DNA of 64,000 bases from Liolophura sinensis (GCF_032854445.1 NC_088302.1:38384191-38448190); one strand, 5' to 3'. Shown: positions 42,001 to 55,292, counted from the first letter of the stretch. Program-made: numbers and translations. Notes: generated by a model from the letters alone, not told the origin.

Positions 42001-43003
42001 CAGAGTGGTTTAATAATTACAGGAATTCACGATTGCAGAAGAGGCGGTTATTTCATTTTAATGAGTCATCCGTCGAGGAGATTCTGTTTACTCAAGCAGC
42101 ATTAATCAATACATGCAGGTGGATTATTGCTATTTTATTACAATGTCAGCTTTAATGATAGAATATTCGTGAAATATGTCCAATATACATTAACTTGTTT
42201 AATGTTTTGCCTTTAAAACATTTTTTTATAATTGTGTGTTAAAGAGGGTTAGCGTGTTTGTGGTCTAAATATATATTTCTAAACCTCTCTAAAATTTACA
42301 TATTTTTCCAAAATAGTTGTTGTCCTTTATTTGTATAATAACTTAACGAGCGTATCACTTCCGAGTGGAGGAGAAATCTGTTACATGTTTAAAATTGTGA
42401 TCATGTTCTTCATGCCATGGAATTAAACAGCGCATGACCGACGAATCAGTTTGGTAATTAAACTACACGTGGTAGCTGCGACAATTACATCGACCAGTTC
42501 TACCCCATTGTTAATCTTTCCGACACATTAAGACATCGATCACCAGAGCCCTTAGATCGAATATTGACGATGGGACCATCCCCCAAACCCTTACTTAGGC
42601 AAATTAAAGCAGTGACCTGTTACGGAAGTGTGGAATGTTTGTGCGTAAAGCGGCGGAAGTTTGACCCCTTACACTCTTTGTGTAGTCAGAGGACACCAGA
42701 GCGGAAGATGGTCTCGAGCAATACAACGGAAAGAGAGATCGATTGGATTTTGATGTCAATTAGACGGCGGACTAACGGTTACTCAATTGTGCAACCGCAT
42801 CTAACCATTATTAGTCGATAAGTGAAGAGTTTATTACCATCAAGCCTTCATTGATTAATACCCTGCCTAAGATAATAAGCGATGAGTTTGGATACGTGTG
42901 CGAAAAAACAGAATTGTTCACGTGTATTGTATATAAGGTATACACTAACTGTAGCCTGTGTTGAGTTATTTATTCGATTAGTGTTTACGTTTTATTAAAA
43001 AAT
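42001..43003. other. unannotated stretch
   Basis: Nothing recognised; an 85-codon frame at 42564-42821 has no signature. Confidence 0.4.
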
Positions 43004-43220
43004 GTCTGGCCCCAGAATCACGAAGCTGTCTCAGACTTATGTCAAAATTTCAGATCACTTTACAAATTAACAAGGTCAAAATATTGCTTGACAACATAAA
43101 TTCTGGGAAAGCTATTGTAAACGAAATTTTAGTTAAAATTATGAAAGTGAACATACCAAGTTTAATGGTTACAGTTTTGTTCTCAGTCTAAGATCCCTTC
43201 GTGTTCCCGGGGCCAGAATA
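43004..43220. mobile_element. MITE-like element with terminal inverted repeats
   Basis: The left end, CTGGCCCCAGAATCACGAAG then CTGTCTCAGACTTA, matches the reverse complement of the right end, CTGGCCCCGGGAACACGAAG then GGATCTTAGACTGAG, over about 35 bases. About 215 bases long, AT-rich, no coding capacity. No clear target-site duplication seen. Confidence 0.75.
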
Positions 43221-43705
43221 TCATATCGGCGTGGAGTGTGTGAGTAAATGAGGTCGTGCAGTCAGAGCTTGGGGAAAACATGGAGGCTTATCCAGGAGCC
43301 TCATAAGCTTATACTGAAGTGTGACTGCAAACAAGTTAGCAGGTCGGGGATTCGAACTCCCAAATTGAAAAATGTTTGTGTTCTAAGACAAACAGAGGAA
43401 CTAAGCATCGTTCTTTATGAAGCACACAGACGACGTTGGCTGGCTCAATCGTATGAAGCTTAGTCCTCATCTTCGACTGGAGTAAGAGACTCGAAACCAG
43501 GCCACGCTGCTTCAGTTGTTACTTTACGTCAAAGATTTGTCACATACCTTGCCATGTCTGTGATCTACTGCGTCATCTTCGTATTCCATCACGAATAAAC
43601 CTGACGGACGACTTATCATAGAAAGATTTTTCAACATAAAATAAATAACTATATTTTAAAAGCAACCATACGTTACCTTAATGCTTAATGTTTTTATTTG
43701 CAAAT
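43221..43705. other. unannotated spacer
   Basis: Nothing recognised. Confidence 0.35.
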
Positions 43706-45859
43706 ATAAAGTGATCAGTCAATATAGATGACACAACAGTTTATCCGCAGTACCTGTTTAATACTGGGGCGATATATCAATCCCTAATAGGTGGAGTCAG
43801 CCGTACTTGATGCAATAAGGTATTTCACTAGAATGGACCTCAGGGCGTCTCGGCCAGAGACTTGTGGGTGGATCAGAGCGGGGATAGATTACACACCTTA
43901 TTACAACAGTTTGTCTTTTCCCTGTGGACACTGTCATGTCTAACCGGAAATACAGATCTCATTACACGGTCAGACACGGTCAATATTAGTCACGGCAACA
44001 GTCCTCACTTTAATTCTCTGTTACTCTCAGCCGACAAGCATGTCTACATTTAAGTGGCCTACCTTTTTAGTAACCAATTCACGGGTTTGTACATTAGGTA
44101 GCCAACTCATTTGTGAGTCTGTCAGTCATTTTGATTCATTATTCAATAGGTGGATTACAAAGTGCTACGTGTACTTCGCCTGTCAACTTGTCCTCCTATT
44201 TTGCAAAATGCACAATGAGAGAAACCACACTTCCCAGTTTTTGTCAATCTGTCGCTCATTTTATTAAATTTACGATTGTACTTTATGCCGACTTTCTTTA
44301 TTTTTGCCAGTCTGTCAGGCTGTTTAACGAATGTAGCTCAGACGGATGTTTGAGCCTTATCCCGTTATACAGTGTTACAGGATTGCTCCTTATGTCCCTC
44401 TACCTTGTTCATGGCTGTATTATCACAAGGTGATACGTCTGTCTGTATGTTTGTAACAGAGAAAATCCCTCCAGTCTTCACTCTCAACTAGTGAATTGTG
44501 GTGAATTGTACGGTTACTTCTTCGACATAAGGAACAAAATTAGCTGTGGCGTTAGTCATAGCTAGTGTATGTTTTGAAAACCAGTTAGGTCCCGAAATTA
44601 AAGTTTTGAATCAAACCTATACTTGAAACCTAATAGATTTCTAGTAGAGTCAATATGGCTCAATAAGTTCTGTGTGTCTTAGAGTTAAAATATGTTGATT
44701 TTAGCAATTAGTCATTGTCTGTTTTCAGAAGAACCGAATCATCAATTGAACTTTCTGAATTTATATGCAGCCGAACAGACATAACACATGTCGCAGTTCA
44801 GTGATCTCAACAGGTTTAGAGGCCAGTAAAGGTTTCAGTGTGTGTTTTAAGTGAGTCATAAAAATGTTTTCCTCTCTTTTTACAGAGAAGGTTGTAGTAC
44901 ATTTGATAGACAGGGGAAGGAAGTCTGTATTCAGCTTAATAACATTTAGTCATTGCTTTGGTATATTTGTACTTTTGTTTAATATAAAAGTGTAACTTTT
45001 TATTCCACATTTGTCCTTGACGTCCTAAAAACCTGCAGTATCGACATTAATGTTTGTAATTTCCCTGGTATACAATATCTTATTTTTACGCCAATTCTGA
45101 ACGTAATTATTCATATTCTAGTGAACGTTATAAGTGAGTCATTGTGCGTGAGGTCATCGTGGTAGATGCCCATAGAGCTCAATCAGGGGCCGGTATATCA
45201 TCAGATTGTTCATGGGACCTAGCCGGATGAAATTGCTTACGATCACGCTGCAAAATTGAATATTTACGACGGCATGTTCTCTCTAAGCTGCGGATAAACT
45301 GATGTATCGCAATTTTCTCTATCTAGAGCACGCATACTCGGGGATTCACTGGGCAATACTTAGAAACGTTCAAGCACCTAGCAGCATCTTTGAGTTGGTC
45401 CATCTCACTTAATACTTCAAAAATTAGCGGAAAGGTATTTTACGAGTGTAAGCAGTTTCATTTTGGTTCGGCTTTAAGATTAACCGCTAATTGATGAATC
45501 TATGCGTCGAAAAATGCATTTGTATTCCAGGTCAATAATCACAAGAACAATTCCCAAAACGACCTTTAACACAAACCACCATGAACTAAATATACACAGT
45601 ACAAATTTTGCAAAGAGAAGCAGTCAACAATTTTCAATGACATTGGAAAGACACAAGGTATGTTCTAGAGGAATGAGTGATATCACCATTCATATCGTGT
45701 AGCATACTAGTATATACGTTATCGATAACAAATATATCCCAGTTGAGCTTTGATTGCATTTACCCTACGTGGGAATTTAATTCAGCACGATGAAGAAATC
45801 GTCACTAGACCCAGTTTTTGTGTTGTTACAGTGTAAGGATATTACAAGCCTTGTGTGGG
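43706..45859 (+). repeat. long local duplication D3, copy 1, left part
   Basis: Aligns in order with 51,478-54,420: ACAGTTTATCCGCAGTACCT and GTTTA.TA.TG, ATTCCTAAT-like GGTGGA.TCAGCC, ACTTGATG.AATAAGGTATTT, CCTCAGGGCGTCTCGG, AGAGAC.TGTGGGTGGATCAGA, then GACAAGC/GCCAACTCATTTGTG, TGTGGCGTTAGTCA, and GATGCCCA.AGAGCT...TTCATGGGA. Blocks are separated by indels. No coding frame is conserved between the copies. Confidence 0.75.
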
Positions 45860-46153
45860 GAGTGAGTGAGTGCTTGGGGTTTAACGGCGTACTTAGCAAT
45901 TTTTCAGGAAGCAGACCGCTGTAATGTGCTTCCTTGTTGCAGGACGGATTTCCACCTCTCTTTTATCTAGTGCTGCTTCACTGAGACGCCTTACCGAAGG
46001 CAAGTAAGCCGTCCCGCCCAAGCCATTATACTGATACGATGTACTATCCCCTTCATGCTGAACGCCAAGCGAGGAAGATCCAGGGTCAAGCCCAGGATTG
46101 TCCCAGGATCTACCGCTCCCGAGGCGGACGATCTACTAAATGTGCTGGTCCAC
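45860..46153 (-). repeat. SINE-B inserted in D3 copy 1
   Basis: Plus strand: GGAGTGAGTGAGTGCTTGGGG, TTTAACGGCGTACTTAGC, TTGTTGCAGGACGGATTTCC, CGAAGGCAAGTAAGCC, GGATCTACCGCTCCCGAGG. Head end at about 46,153. Absent from the D3 partner at 51-56 kb. Confidence 0.9.
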
Positions 46154-46184
46154 TTTCGTGGAGCATCTGTCGTCTAAGGATTCT

Positions 46185-46830
46185 TACATATTTCAGGTAT
46201 TTCCCTTCTAACCTTGTCTCATCAGCTGCGGGGCGCCATTTTGTTTTAACTGGGAAATGGAAAATTGCAATAAATCTAACTGTTGGTAAATAAAGATATG
46301 CCAGTTGGAAGAAAATTTATCCATTGAGACTTTCTCACTCTTGACTATTCGTGATGTGCATTTTATAACAATGGAAAATCGAAGAAGAAATAACCACGGA
46401 AACTCTAGGCCGGATTCGTCCTCCATAATAGCTCTGTGACATGGGGTGACGATATCCTGGTTTTCTCCGGATATTCGCTTAGACAAGAATTGGCTATACC
46501 TATATAAATGTAGATGAACCAGTTCCTTTCATCAAAACGTGTTAGGCCTTACATATTAATCGTTTACTGAGCCGTGTGGTTCCAAATTGGGGTGAGCATA
46601 AAACGGCCGGTGTCAAGAACATACTTTGTCCAGGAATCACTACTCGGTGTCACCATATCGTATTGCGAAATAAGCCCACGAATAAAAAAAAGTCTGTCTC
46701 CCAGCTGATGTTTACTGATTACTGATTAGCGAAGGGAATCACCATATTGGTCTGTGTCGCTCCTTATTCTTAAAACGAACCGAGTCTTACAACGGAACAA
46801 TGGCAACACTCATTAGGGCAAAAGGATATT
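46185..46830 (+). repeat. D3 copy 1, right part
   Basis: 46,200-46,420 aligns with 55,780-55,960 (CCTTCTA.CCTTGTC, GCCATTTT, TATTCGTGATGTG, CCA.GGAAACTC). 46,500-46,740 aligns with 52,550-52,790 (TAAATGTAGATGAACC, AAAACGTGTTA, CATATTAATCGTTT, AATTGGGGTGA, CAGCTGATGTTTACTGATTA). The block order differs between copies, so there was more than one rearrangement. Confidence 0.7.
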
Positions 46831-47513
46831 ATCGGGTAATCATGCAAACACGCCGTCTTGATCTGTCTCATAATATAACTATTATTGTAATAGGTAAGAG
46901 TGGTTTGCGGATTTGGAAATCTTCAGTATAGCTTACAGGATTACAAACTGTCAATGCCAATACCCTGCATTAACTGCTGAGTATGTAACTGATCAAAATG
47001 TCAGTGTCATTTTGACTTCCCTTTTAATACTAGTAGTAACTGTTTAAACTGTTTTTTAGTCTGGTAGCAAGAATATTTCATTTTAAAGCTTTCAATAAAA
47101 CGGTAGTATTCGGATATGTACAAATCAACATTTTTTCTTCTGACTGCTGAGGTTGATCCATCCCCAAACTCGTGGTCGTTGCATGAATGTGGTAGTTGGG
47201 AGTAAAAGGTAAAACATTATTCAAATTCCAAGATTGGTTTCAAAAGCAAAAGCGAGTAGATCTCAGGATTTGAGGATTTTTCTGGAAAACATCTGAAAAC
47301 GTAAAACAAAGACAATGAGAACGTTGACGTTGATATTCAATCTAAACTTCATCCGTGCTTAATATTCGCTTCTCCTGTTGCTGCGAAACACGGGGTTGTT
47401 ACCGACTACGCCCAAACTCAATGAAACACCTGTTTGAGCAGTCACTAAATCAGACGACTCTTCCTGAATTAACTTCCGTGCAGTTACATGTTTGGACTCC
47501 ACCTTACTCTGAC
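46831..47513. other. unannotated spacer
   Basis: Nothing recognised. Confidence 0.35.
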
Positions 47514-47872
47514 CCGCCCCGGTAGCACGGTTGGTAGAGTGTCCGCTTCGGGGGCGGTAGATCCAGGGTCAATCCAGGGTCGGGTCTCACCTAAGACTTT
47601 AAAAGAGGAAGTTGTAGCTTCCTCGCTTGGCGTTCAGCGTTAAGAGGATAGTGCAACGACTGGTTGAACAGTATCAGTATAATGGCTCGAGCGGAGCAGC
47701 TTACTTGCCTTCGGTATGTCGTCTCGGTGAAGCAGCACTAGATAAAAGAGCTGTGGAAATCCGTCCTGCAACAAGCAGGCATATTACACGTACATGCACC
47801 CTAAGGACTCCTTAGTTGTCATATGACTGAAAAATTGTTAAGTACGACGTTAAACCCCAAGCACTCACTCAC
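47514..47872 (+). repeat. SINE-B, best full-length copy
   Basis: tRNA-like head GCCCCGGTAGCACGGTTGG, TAGAGTGTCCGCTTCGGGG and B-box-like GATCCAGGGTCAATCC. Body: TTTAAAAGAGGAAGTTGTAG, CTCGCTTGGCGTTCAGCG, TTACTTGCCTTCGGTATG, TCCGTCCTGCAACAAG. 3' end: GTCATATGACTGAAAAATTG, TTAAGTACGACGTTAAACC, CCAAGCACTCACTCAC. No homopolymer tail; the element ends in short CACT-type repeats. Confidence 0.95.
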
Positions 47873-48059
47873 ACCAGACTGTAGAAAGAGCGAATGTCAC
47901 CTTTTTAGCCTATCACTGGACACCTTGCGCATGGGGTACTATGGTTTACTTATAAGACCCAAATACATGCCTATAATATTCAGCCTGTATGTCGAAATAA
48001 TGACTTGCCTAGGTCGTCATAGTGAATACAAAGAATTATGAGGGAAAACGTAGTGCCAA

Positions 48060-48425
48060 ACCTTTAACAACATAAAGCTATTGTGCTTGGCTTGAGCAAA
48101 TGACCTGACTTCCGGGACGCACTGTTCACCACTTGAGCCATTATCCAAAAACGCGACCTAAATATTCTTCAACCCATTCACCCATTTTAAAAGGACAATG
48201 TTGAACCGTTTTCAACAACGATTGTTTTTCCTGAAATGTTTTCAGTTACATAAAATCCAGTGACCGCGGCTCATTTACAAAAGTGGTGTAGACTTGCAAC
48301 AGTAAAAGTGGGAGCAGACTAATAGATCACAATTCGTCAGCAGAGATCAAATGTTTTGTCTGGAAACTTGACCGGAGTACATGCGTATAGTTTAAAGGAC
48401 TGATTGCGAAGTTTGTTCATCCAAT
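48060..48425 (+). repeat. dispersed repeat R4, copy 2
   Basis: Shared with 39,495 and 58,930 (inverted): ACCTGACTTCCGG, GAGCCATTATCCAAAAACGC, CATTTTAAAAGGACAATGTT, AGATCAAATGTTTTGTCTGG, GACCGGAGTACATG and GACTGATTGCGAAGTTTGTTC. Confidence 0.75.
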
Positions 48426-48919
48426 CTGACTGCGTCAAGCGCAGCCATTCTCACATTTGGAAGATCTAATTGCCATGCAATTATGCATTTAATCAGACGC
48501 TAAGGCTGTATAAACATGGCAGAGCCGAAATATTACCATCGCGTTAATAGAACAGTTGAAGTTTAACTGGAATATATTTATACCCTTTTCTTGCTTTATA
48601 GCCGAATTTCGCTGACTTGGTTTAACGCATCGGATATTACACATGTGTGTCCAACCGAGAACCTCTTCCTTTCTTCCGTTTAAATTTCTATGATATTAAG
48701 AGATTGTGATATCAGTTTTATTCAGGGCAAATGGTAGTGAAGTACATCTACCTAATACAGCTAAAGCATAGTAATATACCAATTCCTTCAAGTGGCACAG
48801 TGGCTGACCTAAATAAGAAAAGCACTTCAAGATGGCGGAAATCGTCCAGTATAAGATAACTTAACTTCTACAACTTTCTCTTATGTGACACGAATGAACT
48901 CTCCTTTGTTTGGTACAAG
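48426..48919. other. unannotated spacer
   Basis: Nothing recognised. Confidence 0.35.
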
Positions 48920-49450
48920 ACTTGCATGAGCTGCAGACTGTTGAATAAGCCAATTAAGAAAGATTTGTAATCAGTATTATTCTGAAAAATGCAACTTGGA
49001 GGAAACTAGTGTTGTCTCTGAATTACGACATCTGAAGGATCTGACTTCTGCTACTAATAATAAATATTAACCTTTTCCGGTGATATTTTACCCAATTTCA
49101 CAAAATAATCCCGCAGAAGTTTGGCTATTTTATCATAGATATCAGTGCATAAAAATATGTACAATGTAATCAATAAAGATTATTTAAAAATACACCGATG
49201 AGCAATCTAATGAAGATATGGCAATCAGTAATCTACTTTATAAAACTCAGAAATGAGGCTTGGCAGCAAATCTTACTCAACATGTATTATATGCAAAGAG
49301 CTCCCGCAAACCCCTAAGCGGGGCTGCTTGGCGGCGGGTCGGCAGTCCATATACCTTGATCTTCTTACCTTGATTACGCTTCCAGTGCTAGCTTCCTAAT
49401 CGCCGTATCTAGTGGAGTACGATGGCGGGAGATAAGTGTGGCTAACTTCG
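48920..49450 (+). repeat. dispersed repeat R5, copy 2
   Basis: Core: CAGAAATGAGGCTTGGCAGC, AAATCTTACTC, GTATTATATGCAAAGAG, GGCTGCTTGGCGGCGGGTC, CCTTGATCTTC, TGCTAGCTTCCTAA, GATGGCGGGAGATAA. The same core occurs inverted at 62,190-62,420. Confidence 0.75.
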
Positions 49451-49730
49451 GTAGTGTTCATGTGGTCACGGAAAGCACCGGGGATCCCAGCAGCCAGTGG
49501 CTCTTTGATTTTAACCAGGGAGTAAGGCAGGGGATTTTCCTGACTTTAGTACCATTGATTAATCCATGCAGGTTCGGATGAAGATATCAGTGGAACATAG
49601 ACCCATAGTCCCCGTCGCCAGAAATTCGTTATATATCGACGTCAAAACCATTTCTATTAGTACTTCGCAAATGTTTTCTAATATCCGCACGTAATACTAG
49701 TTATACCAGGTTATACGTGTAGGAATTAGG
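49451..49730. other. unannotated spacer
   Basis: Nothing recognised. Confidence 0.35.
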
Positions 49731-49887
49731 TTTGATTTGATTGATTGATGTTTTACGTCGTACTCAAGAATATTTCACTTATACGGCGGCGGCCAGAATT
49801 ATGGTGGGAGGAAACCGGGCAGTGCCCTGGGGAAACCCACGACCATCCGCAGGTTGCTTGGCAGAACTTCCCACTTACGGCCGGAGT
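49731..49887 (-). repeat. SINE-A, 5'-truncated
   Basis: TTGATTGATGTTTTACGTCG, AAGAATATTTCACTTATACG, GGTGGGAGGAAACCGGGCAG, CGACCATCCGCAGGTTGC, ending ACTTACGGCCGGAGTAGA; the tRNA head is absent. Confidence 0.92.
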
Positions 49888-51477
49888 AGAAATTTGGCTG
49901 AGGTCGATAATATTTACGGACGAAGCCAAAATATCTACCCGTATATCCCCGGAAGGTCGTCATAAAACGAATTTATCACCATAAAGGGCATTTTTGAGAT
50001 GTAATACTGAGGAAAATTGGTACTAACTAGGCCAGGCCGATTGCTTAACCGGAGTTGTCGCCTTTAGCATTTTTGGTGGGGGAGGTGGGCAATAAAATAA
50101 AATCTTTAAATCTTTAATATAGTCCGTGTCGGTATTGAAGTTCACAGCCTTCTGACGTCGAAAGAAAGTTGTAATCGACGTCATTTTCTGTTAATACTAT
50201 TTCTCACTGACTGTATCGTAAGTTATTAAACATTGGTACTGTCATATGTTTCGTCTGTCCTGGCAGCGGAGCTACGTCTTCATAGTCACTAGTCAGCTGA
50301 TTAAGGTCGGTCAAGCAAGGTCAGGATTAGTGCTAATCAAATGAAAAGCGCGAAGAAGATGAGACACAACAGAATGCTGTGATTGATGCGATTCTGGCGA
50401 TTTTGATTTCGGAAGATAAGATGTCGATTTGAATAACGATGCGGATGGTACAATACTCAGAAGGGAGAAATCTCGGCACTCAACACTCAGTCTTTGACCA
50501 TGTCAAATTTCTCTCGTTCGTGACCAACACCGTGATGTTGTGATCATCAGGAAGGGACGAAACTGATTGATTTGTGTCCAGACACAGGAGCTTCCGGATG
50601 ATGATTTAACTACATGTAGGAATGACGAAGACATTCACAGGATAAATGTTTATGCAATCCAATCCTGTTTTCAGGCCTCAAACCAAGGCTAAAGTGTCCT
50701 AGGACTTTTCCTAATATTTCTGGATTTCAACTGTCTTTTCATCACGGCCGGAACAAAAATTATCGCAGCATGCTTATTAGATTTTTTTCGTATTTCCGCA
50801 ATAATACTTGCCCATTTTGCCACATTCTTTTTATTAGTGCAAGATAAAAACGTTTCCTTTTTCCGACGTCGGCCATGATCAAAGCAGACGACAAAAAGTT
50901 ATTTTTATTCAAGCAAAGCTGTCTCCCTTTTTGTTTACGTTTTACATCTGCGCGTCTAGCCTTGACTCCGGGGATATATTCGCGCGTGATGCCTTCACGC
51001 CGGGGGTATATGGCAACTAATGTAGGCCCAGCCCCGGAGTCCTGTCATATTCGGTCTCGTATGTTTGGCATTTCAACCAATCAAATGAATAGAATTTTCT
51101 CTGAATGGTGATAAGAGGTTGTATTATTCATTTCTAAAGCCAAGTATACTGTCTACGTTATTCTGTACCCTTTTGAGACAGGGGATATTTTTCACGCTAT
51201 CCTGCACTATAAAACTATTGAGATGCCAACACTTCCTTTTAAATTTCATACATTTTCATGAAAGACGTGCAGTTAGCTTTTTATGCTTTAACTATTTATG
51301 CAGTTAGACTAAAACCTTATAACAGAGGTAAACTGACAGTATTTAATATAGCTGGTATTTCTCCCTTTACCTTTGACAATTCGTTAGAACAGCGTTCATG
51401 CCAGTAAAAATAATTAGATGATGACGATATTCACACATTAAATTCATGTTTAATTTCTTTTTACGGACAACTGGGAA
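49888..51477. other. unannotated stretch
   Basis: 1.6 kb with nothing recognised. The GGTGGGGGAGGTGGGC tract near 50,080 has a reverse-complement counterpart (CCCCCCACCTCCCCCACC) at about 57,910, probably old shared repeat sequence. Confidence 0.35.
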
Positions 51478-52122
51478 GTGATCAATCAGTGCAATTGACG
51501 AAACAGTTTATCCGCAGTACCTGTTTAGTATTGAGACGATTAGGAATATATCGATTCCTAATGGGTGAACTCAGCCATACTTGATGTAATAAGGTATTTT
51601 ACTACACACTGGGCCTCAGGGCGTCTCGGTCAGAGACATGTGGGTGGATCAGATCAGATTCAGATTCTGAACAGATTCAGTATGACTTCAAAGTTCTTCA
51701 CATTTATTCCCGTGTTACTGATATTCCCCACTGACGGATATTTGTGTGTTGTGGATCCCAGTTTGTTGCTTGGGTTGATGTATACATGCCTGTTCTTAAA
51801 TGATATGACAGTCTTACCAGCTGACTGATACGCGAGTTCGTTCATTCGACAGCCAACTCATTTATGTCAAAGTAAACATTCTGCCAAATTGAAGATTTTC
51901 TATCTGACATTTTCATTACCACAGACTGTTTTCCCTACTCTCCTGACACATTGGTGTGTCTTAATTTTCTCTTAATGTTCAAGAAGATTAGCCACTCCAT
52001 ATAGGTTCGTCTTTGTGGCAGTCCGTTGTACATTATTGAGGTTTCGTGTGGCTACAGTCTGATTATACTATAGCCCATTTGCAGAGCATCTCTCTTGAAA
52101 CATCTTCTTTAAGGATCTTTAC
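51478..52122 (+). repeat. long local duplication D3, copy 2, left part
   Basis: See 43,706: AACAGTTTATCCGCAGTACC, GTTTAGTATTGAGACG, CCTAATGGGTGAACTCAGCC, TACTTGATGTAATAAGG, GGGCCTCAGGGCGTCTCGG, TGTGGGTGGATCAGATC, then CAGCCAACTCATTTATG. Confidence 0.75.
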
Positions 52123-52220
52123 AGGGGGCCTCCTTGATGTAGAGGAGTCTTTCAGCAACAGGGTCGCTGTGAGTTCAAGTCCACCTTATGCTGGCTTCCT
52201 CTTCTGAACGGGTCCCACCC
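52123..52220 (+). repeat. SINE-A head fragment inside D3 copy 2
   Basis: GGGGGCCTCCTTGATGTAG, GGGTCGCTGTGAGTTCAAG, TCCACCTTATGCTGGC, TTCCTCTTCTGAACGGG. Sense is plus; the 3' domain and tail are missing. Confidence 0.8.
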
Positions 52221-55200
52221 ACATATAAAACACTCGTGTTGTTTTCATTCAACACAGAAATGTTTACCCCAGCACAAACATGTGTTAAATGTGATAAGTA
52301 ATCACCGAAACACGATGTGAAGCATGTCCGCAATTGACGGCTTGATGCATATCTGTGTTGTTGTTTTTTTTTTAAATATTTCGTTGGTGGTGATATTACC
52401 GATGATGCATAAGTAATCCAGTTTAATAAACACTCGTGAATTAATCACTCCAGTTATATAAGTCTGTAAAAAACAATTATAGCTTAAACAGAAACCATTT
52501 ACAGAATGAGGTTGCCTCAAGGTGTCCAATTACACAAGACTTGGCTAGACATACATAAATGTAGATGAACTGATTACCGTCATGAAAACGTGTTACATAT
52601 TAATCGTTTTCTGAGCCGTAGTTTACAAATTGGGGTGAACATATCATGGCCGATGTCAATATCAAAACCTCTGAAGCTGTCACCAGATTACTCGGTGTGA
52701 CTTTTACCCTATTGCGAAATAAGCTGATGAATAAAAATGTTGTCCGCCAGCTGATGTTTACTGATTAAAGAACACAATCACTGTAATAAGCTAAGACAGT
52801 TGTTTGGCCATAGCTTGACGCTATTGGAGCCTTACAATGGAATATTGCCAATACTCATGCATATTTACTTTCTAGAAGTTGCCCGCCCAGTTGTTAATAA
52901 GGATCTAGCTGGGTGCCGTCTTTGGGTCAAACTCAGAAACTGCGAAATCATTTCTACAGCCGTGTAGCGCTAACTGATATGATCGCTACGAAAGCTGATA
53001 GCCGTCCGGATTAACAATCGCGTAATTATAATGAGCGAGCGCAGTGTCTGATAAGACCAAAAAGATGTTATGTAGTAATTATGTGATTATGTCTCGTTGT
53101 TCTGCCAAATCATACAACCATTATTGTTTCACATAAAAGTGGTTTGTTATTTTTTAAAATCTAAGAGACAGACCACAACATTATAAACTGTCTACATTGT
53201 CAGAAACCTTCGTGACGTGACGTAACGAGGAAGTGTACATGTACCTCGCTCACCACGGTCGCTTTGTCTTCAGTAGCTGGACAAACAGACAAAATGTAGT
53301 CTGCTGTGAGTTTGCTAGTTTGTCTGTCAATCCTTGCGTTTGTCACTTCGTCGCTTATTTAACAGATTTCACGAGTGGACTTTTCGCTAACCTTGGTTTA
53401 TTTCTGTCAGTCTGGCCGATCATTAAACGAATTTCACAGCAGGACGTTTAACCAGTCTCGCTGATTATATTATTTGTCATTATAATATGAATTTTGACAA
53501 TACAGCGTCAGATTACCTTGACTTTTTTCATCTAATGACTTTCATTGATCAATGACTTTTTATGTGTCAGTCCTGTTCACACTGTTCGATTTGTAGAATG
53601 CAATTTCTAAAGTGCAAACAGCCATTCCATATTTACACGTAAGCACAAGTCATACCAAATACAGTTTGTTTATAGAATAGACCATTATTTCTCTCGTCAT
53701 TATTCAAAGGTTTAATATGAATACGTAACACATCGGTCTGTGTGTAATAGAAAATATCTCCCCAGCCCTTTAAATCAGCTGCATGCTGTGGATGGTGGCA
53801 TGGTTACGTCTTCAATATTCAGAAGAATATCCACAAAATTAACTGTGGCGTTAGTCACAACTGCATCTTGTAATAATAAAAACACTAATCGATATCTATA
53901 TTTAAAAAGAAAAAATAGGTCATGAAATTAAGTTTTCAAGACCCGCAAAAGGCCTAATAGATTTCTCACAACCCATAATGTGAATCCAAAAGCAAAATTT
54001 AATTATTAAGTAGCTCAAGACCTTTAAGGTTTTATGTCTTAACACTGTATATTGGTTAAGCAAATTTTAGATATTAACTATTTAAAGAAGGTCTGAATCG
54101 TGGAATCAAGTTTTGAAATTTGCAGCTGAATCCTGGTGTCTGGCAAAAAAAAAAATTTTTATGATTGGTTTGCATCTTTTTGTCTTTATCAGTTCCTAGC
54201 GATCATTATGTTGGGAAGCCGTTGAAAGTCTCCGTGTGCTTTATAAGCGAGTTCTCGTACATGGGGTTATAACAGTGGATGCCCACAGAGCTTAACCATT
54301 TGGACTAGTATTGCCCGCGTGTTCATGGGAACTAATCAGATGCATGATGTTGCATAACATGTCTGCCTGTTAGTGATGTCTTCATCAAAATAATCCTGCT
54401 GCAAGATTGGGGATTTTCTACCTGAGGGTTTCATTTCTTCGTCATATTTTCCCTAATCCCTAAATAAATCGATGTGTTGTAATTTACCCTGTCTGTCGCC
54501 CAAATTCTCGATCCACCTTGGACCAATAACCAATGTAATATGCAGAATTGTCCAAGAACCAATCAGCGTCTCGATGCATCGGATTCCTAGTTTCGAATGC
54601 TTTAAAGAAAAGACAACAAATAACATTAAGTTAGTTTTTCGGAAGAAGGTTAGAAACAGACCGAAACGGTTGCCACCATTCTATAAAACTAACTTTCAAA
54701 CTTTCACCTGACACATCGGGAATTAGTATGCGTCTGAGCCGGCAATTGCCGTTTTGCGTTTTCATGAACAATTGCAAAAAAGGTCTGCATTATCCACCAA
54801 AATTTGTAGAACAGGAAAAGCCGTTCTAACTGGAGACATTTTAGTTAAGGTCACGTTTTTTCGCTTGTAAAAGTAAATATAAGCGTCATGTCCGAGCCGA
54901 CACCAACCAGGCCTCGACCCACCAATTTTCCTAGTGTAAGCACGACTATCTAGTTTTTCAAGAATTTCTGGAGGCCTATTACGCTCGGTCGTGTCATTGA
55001 TTTTGTGCCCTTTATTCTGTACTTGAACATGAGAGAGGCGCTCCGTTTTACCGTCAGATTGACAAATATCCCTCCTTTGGGACGATCTAAGGAAGAATTA
55101 GAACCACGCCATTTCAGTTTAGTTCATCTGCTTATCGTGTGTACATTATACTGAAAAACGATTTATTTGTAATCTTTATAACCGTACCATGCAGGACATT

Positions 55201-55290
55201 ATTGAAAAACGCTGGCAGATCTAAATATATACTATCGCTTAGTACAACCGTGTATAGGCCTATGAATGTTTAAAACTGTATACAACATCT
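52221..55290 (+). repeat. D3 copy 2, middle part
   Basis: 52,550-52,790 matches 46,500-46,740. 53,240-53,460 keeps a compositional likeness to 44,020-44,340 (GTCTGTCAATCC, AACGAATTTCACAGC / AACGAATGTAGCTCAG). 53,820-53,960 matches 44,540-44,640 (TTAACTGTGGCGTTAGTCAC; GAAATTAAGTTTT). 54,240-54,420 matches 45,130-45,260 (GATGCCCACAGAGCTTAACC, TGTTCATGGGA, GCTGCAAGATTG). Intervening stretches (for example 52,800-53,230 and 54,430-55,290) show nothing I can place. No conserved frame. Confidence 0.6.
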
Positions 55291-55292
55291 GA

